From: Saprospiraceae bacterium
GTDB lineage: Bacteria; Bacteroidota; Bacteroidia; Chitinophagales; Saprospiraceae
Assembly: GCA_028285085.1 (NCBI GenBank)
Contig: JANQQI010000070.1
Coordinates: 1-64,000, forward strand
Direction: 5' to 3'
DNA: 64,000 nucleotides
Within the stretch, counting starts at the first letter, position 1, and every line of letters begins with the position of its first letter. Below the pieces are notes generated by a model. That model was given only the letters and a program-made list of their open reading frames with translations. It was not told the origin of the DNA and did not search any database. The position numbers were made by a program, and so were the translations under genes. Positions 63,038 to 64,000 of the stretch are shown piece after piece.

Positions 63038-64000
63038 ATGAAACGTATAGTTATATCAATATTCTTTGCATTTATATTGATAAATGTTCAAGGACAAGAA
63101 GATGTGAATATTGCATATGATCCTGCTGGTAATCTCTTTCTAGGAAGTTGTATAGACTACAACCTTATTTTCAATTCAAAACAGGATTGTTTAGAATCTA
63201 CAACCAAGGAATGGATTGATGGAGGAGCTGTAAAAACTGTTGTATCAACATCATTTATTTCATCACACCAAGATATAAGTAACAACTTTAAATTATCATA
63301 TCATTCTGATATTAAAGCTTCACTTAACCTTGGAGACGGTTTTGAAGGAGGAGGATCTGTAGATTATGATTTCACTCTAAATCACTTTTTCAGAAATATT
63401 TCTAATTCAATATATTTTGTAGTAAAAGCAGAGACTAGTCATGGTAGATTAAAACTAAAAAACACCAAACTTAAAAGCGAATTCCAAAAACTCTTAGATG
63501 ATGGGGAATTTAGTGATTTCACGACTAAATGTGGAACACATTATGTGCGTTTTGAAACAAGAAAATCATCTGTATATGCAATTATTAGTATTTCCAATAT
63601 TGAAAAGGAAATAAAAAATCAAATTATATCTAAATATTCAGCATCCGCGAATGTTAAAGCAAGCGGTTTTGGATCAGTCGAAGGAAATACTAAGGTAGAT
63701 ATTGATAACCTTTTTAAAGAAATTTCAAAACATGGGCGTGTAGAAATAAATTATTTAGCTCATGGTTCTCAAGGAATAAAATCATTTAGCCCTGTTGTAT
63801 CAAGCTCTAGTTCTTATAAAATAAATGAAATTTTAAAAAATCTTTCTACTGCTTTAAATGATTTTGACAAGGAAAGATCTGCACCTGTCGAATATAGGCT
63901 AGCATCGTTTAAACCGTTCGGTCTCTTAGATTTAGACTTGCAAAAAGAGAAAATGACATTTCTTGAAAAAACACAGGTTAACTTAAATTCTCTTTTTGAT
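63038..64000 (+). CDS. Secreted MACPF/perforin-domain protein, partial (3' end outside window)
   Basis: The frame opens at 63038 and runs off the window (321 codons seen). It has a signal peptide (IVISIFFAFILINVQGQ) and a MACPF-type domain with the signature CGTHYV (preceded by FSDFTTK) and the two flanking TMH-region-like amphipathic stretches (ISKYSASANVKASGFGSVEG). MACPF proteins assemble into pores in target membranes. Upstream Cys residues (GSC, QDC) may be disulphide-bonded. With the glycine-rich protein upstream it may form a secreted toxin unit. Confidence 0.78.
   Translation, partial: MKRIVISIFFAFILINVQGQEDVNIAYDPAGNLFLGSCIDYNLIFNSKQDCLESTTKEWIDGGAVKTVVSTSFISSHQDISNNFKLSYHSDIKASLNLGDGFEGGGSVDYDFTLNHFFRNISNSIYFVVKAETSHGRLKLKNTKLKSEFQKLLDDGEFSDFTTKCGTHYVRFETRKSSVYAIISISNIEKEIKNQIISKYSASANVKASGFGSVEGNTKVDIDNLFKEISKHGRVEINYLAHGSQGIKSFSPVVSSSSSYKINEILKNLSTALNDFDKERSAPVEYRLASFKPFGLLDLDLQKEKMTFLEKTQVNLNSLFD

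Overview
The window comes from a member of the Bacteroidota. The left flank has a SusC/SusD pair with a FecR anti-sigma factor and an ECF sigma factor, and genes lack Shine-Dalgarno leaders. I cannot name a genus; a Saprospirales-like bacterium is only a guess. The first ~8.5 kb looks like ordinary chromosome. From ~8.58 kb to the end the DNA is AT-rich and accessory.

Layout. (1) 1-8494, chromosome: SusD (partial), SusC, FecR, ECF sigma, an AraC/GyrI regulator, a lipocalin-like protein and a sterol-desaturase-type hydroxylase. (2) 8580-13408, a small island between two copies of a tRNA 3' end, holding an EAD11-like adaptor and a large NB-ARC/TPR (NLR-like) protein. (3) 13408-46221, a ~32.8 kb integrative and mobilizable element bounded by identical 48-bp tRNA-derived repeats. 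It has its own integrase, relaxase, MobC-like protein and coupling protein but no visible mating-pore ATPase. Its cargo is an Eco57I-type methylase with a PD-(D/E)XK nuclease, a RadC-like protein, a large serine recombinase, an eight-gene GTPase/Hsp70-like/protease operon, a small tyrosine recombinase, an ECF-like sigma factor, and a WYL regulator beside a NACHT ATPase. (4) 46221 to beyond 64000, a third island: a second integrase, a DUF1016 nuclease, a HerA/NurA pair, a C5 DNA methyltransferase with a divergent HTH controller, another small tyrosine recombinase, a trypsin-NACHT-HEAT protein with its Trypco1-like partner, coiled-coil proteins, a glycine-rich secreted protein and a MACPF-domain protein cut by the window end.

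The accessory part reads as a tandem array of islands at one tRNA locus, almost all of it conflict or defence cargo. The strongest candidate for an undescribed system is the minus-strand operon at 22698-32616. It encodes two dynamin-like GTPases, two small GTPases sharing a W-x-DYRGG switch, an Hsp70-type ATPase without a substrate-binding domain, a C39/papain-like protease and two proteins I do not recognise. It lies between a serine recombinase and a tyrosine recombinase. A second notable signal is a set of three 27-bp recombinase-core-like sites. One lies beside each small tyrosine recombinase, and a third lies ~4.1 kb from the second so that the pair brackets the trypsin-NACHT module. A third is an amyloid-type motif shared by the EAD11-like adaptor and the NLR.
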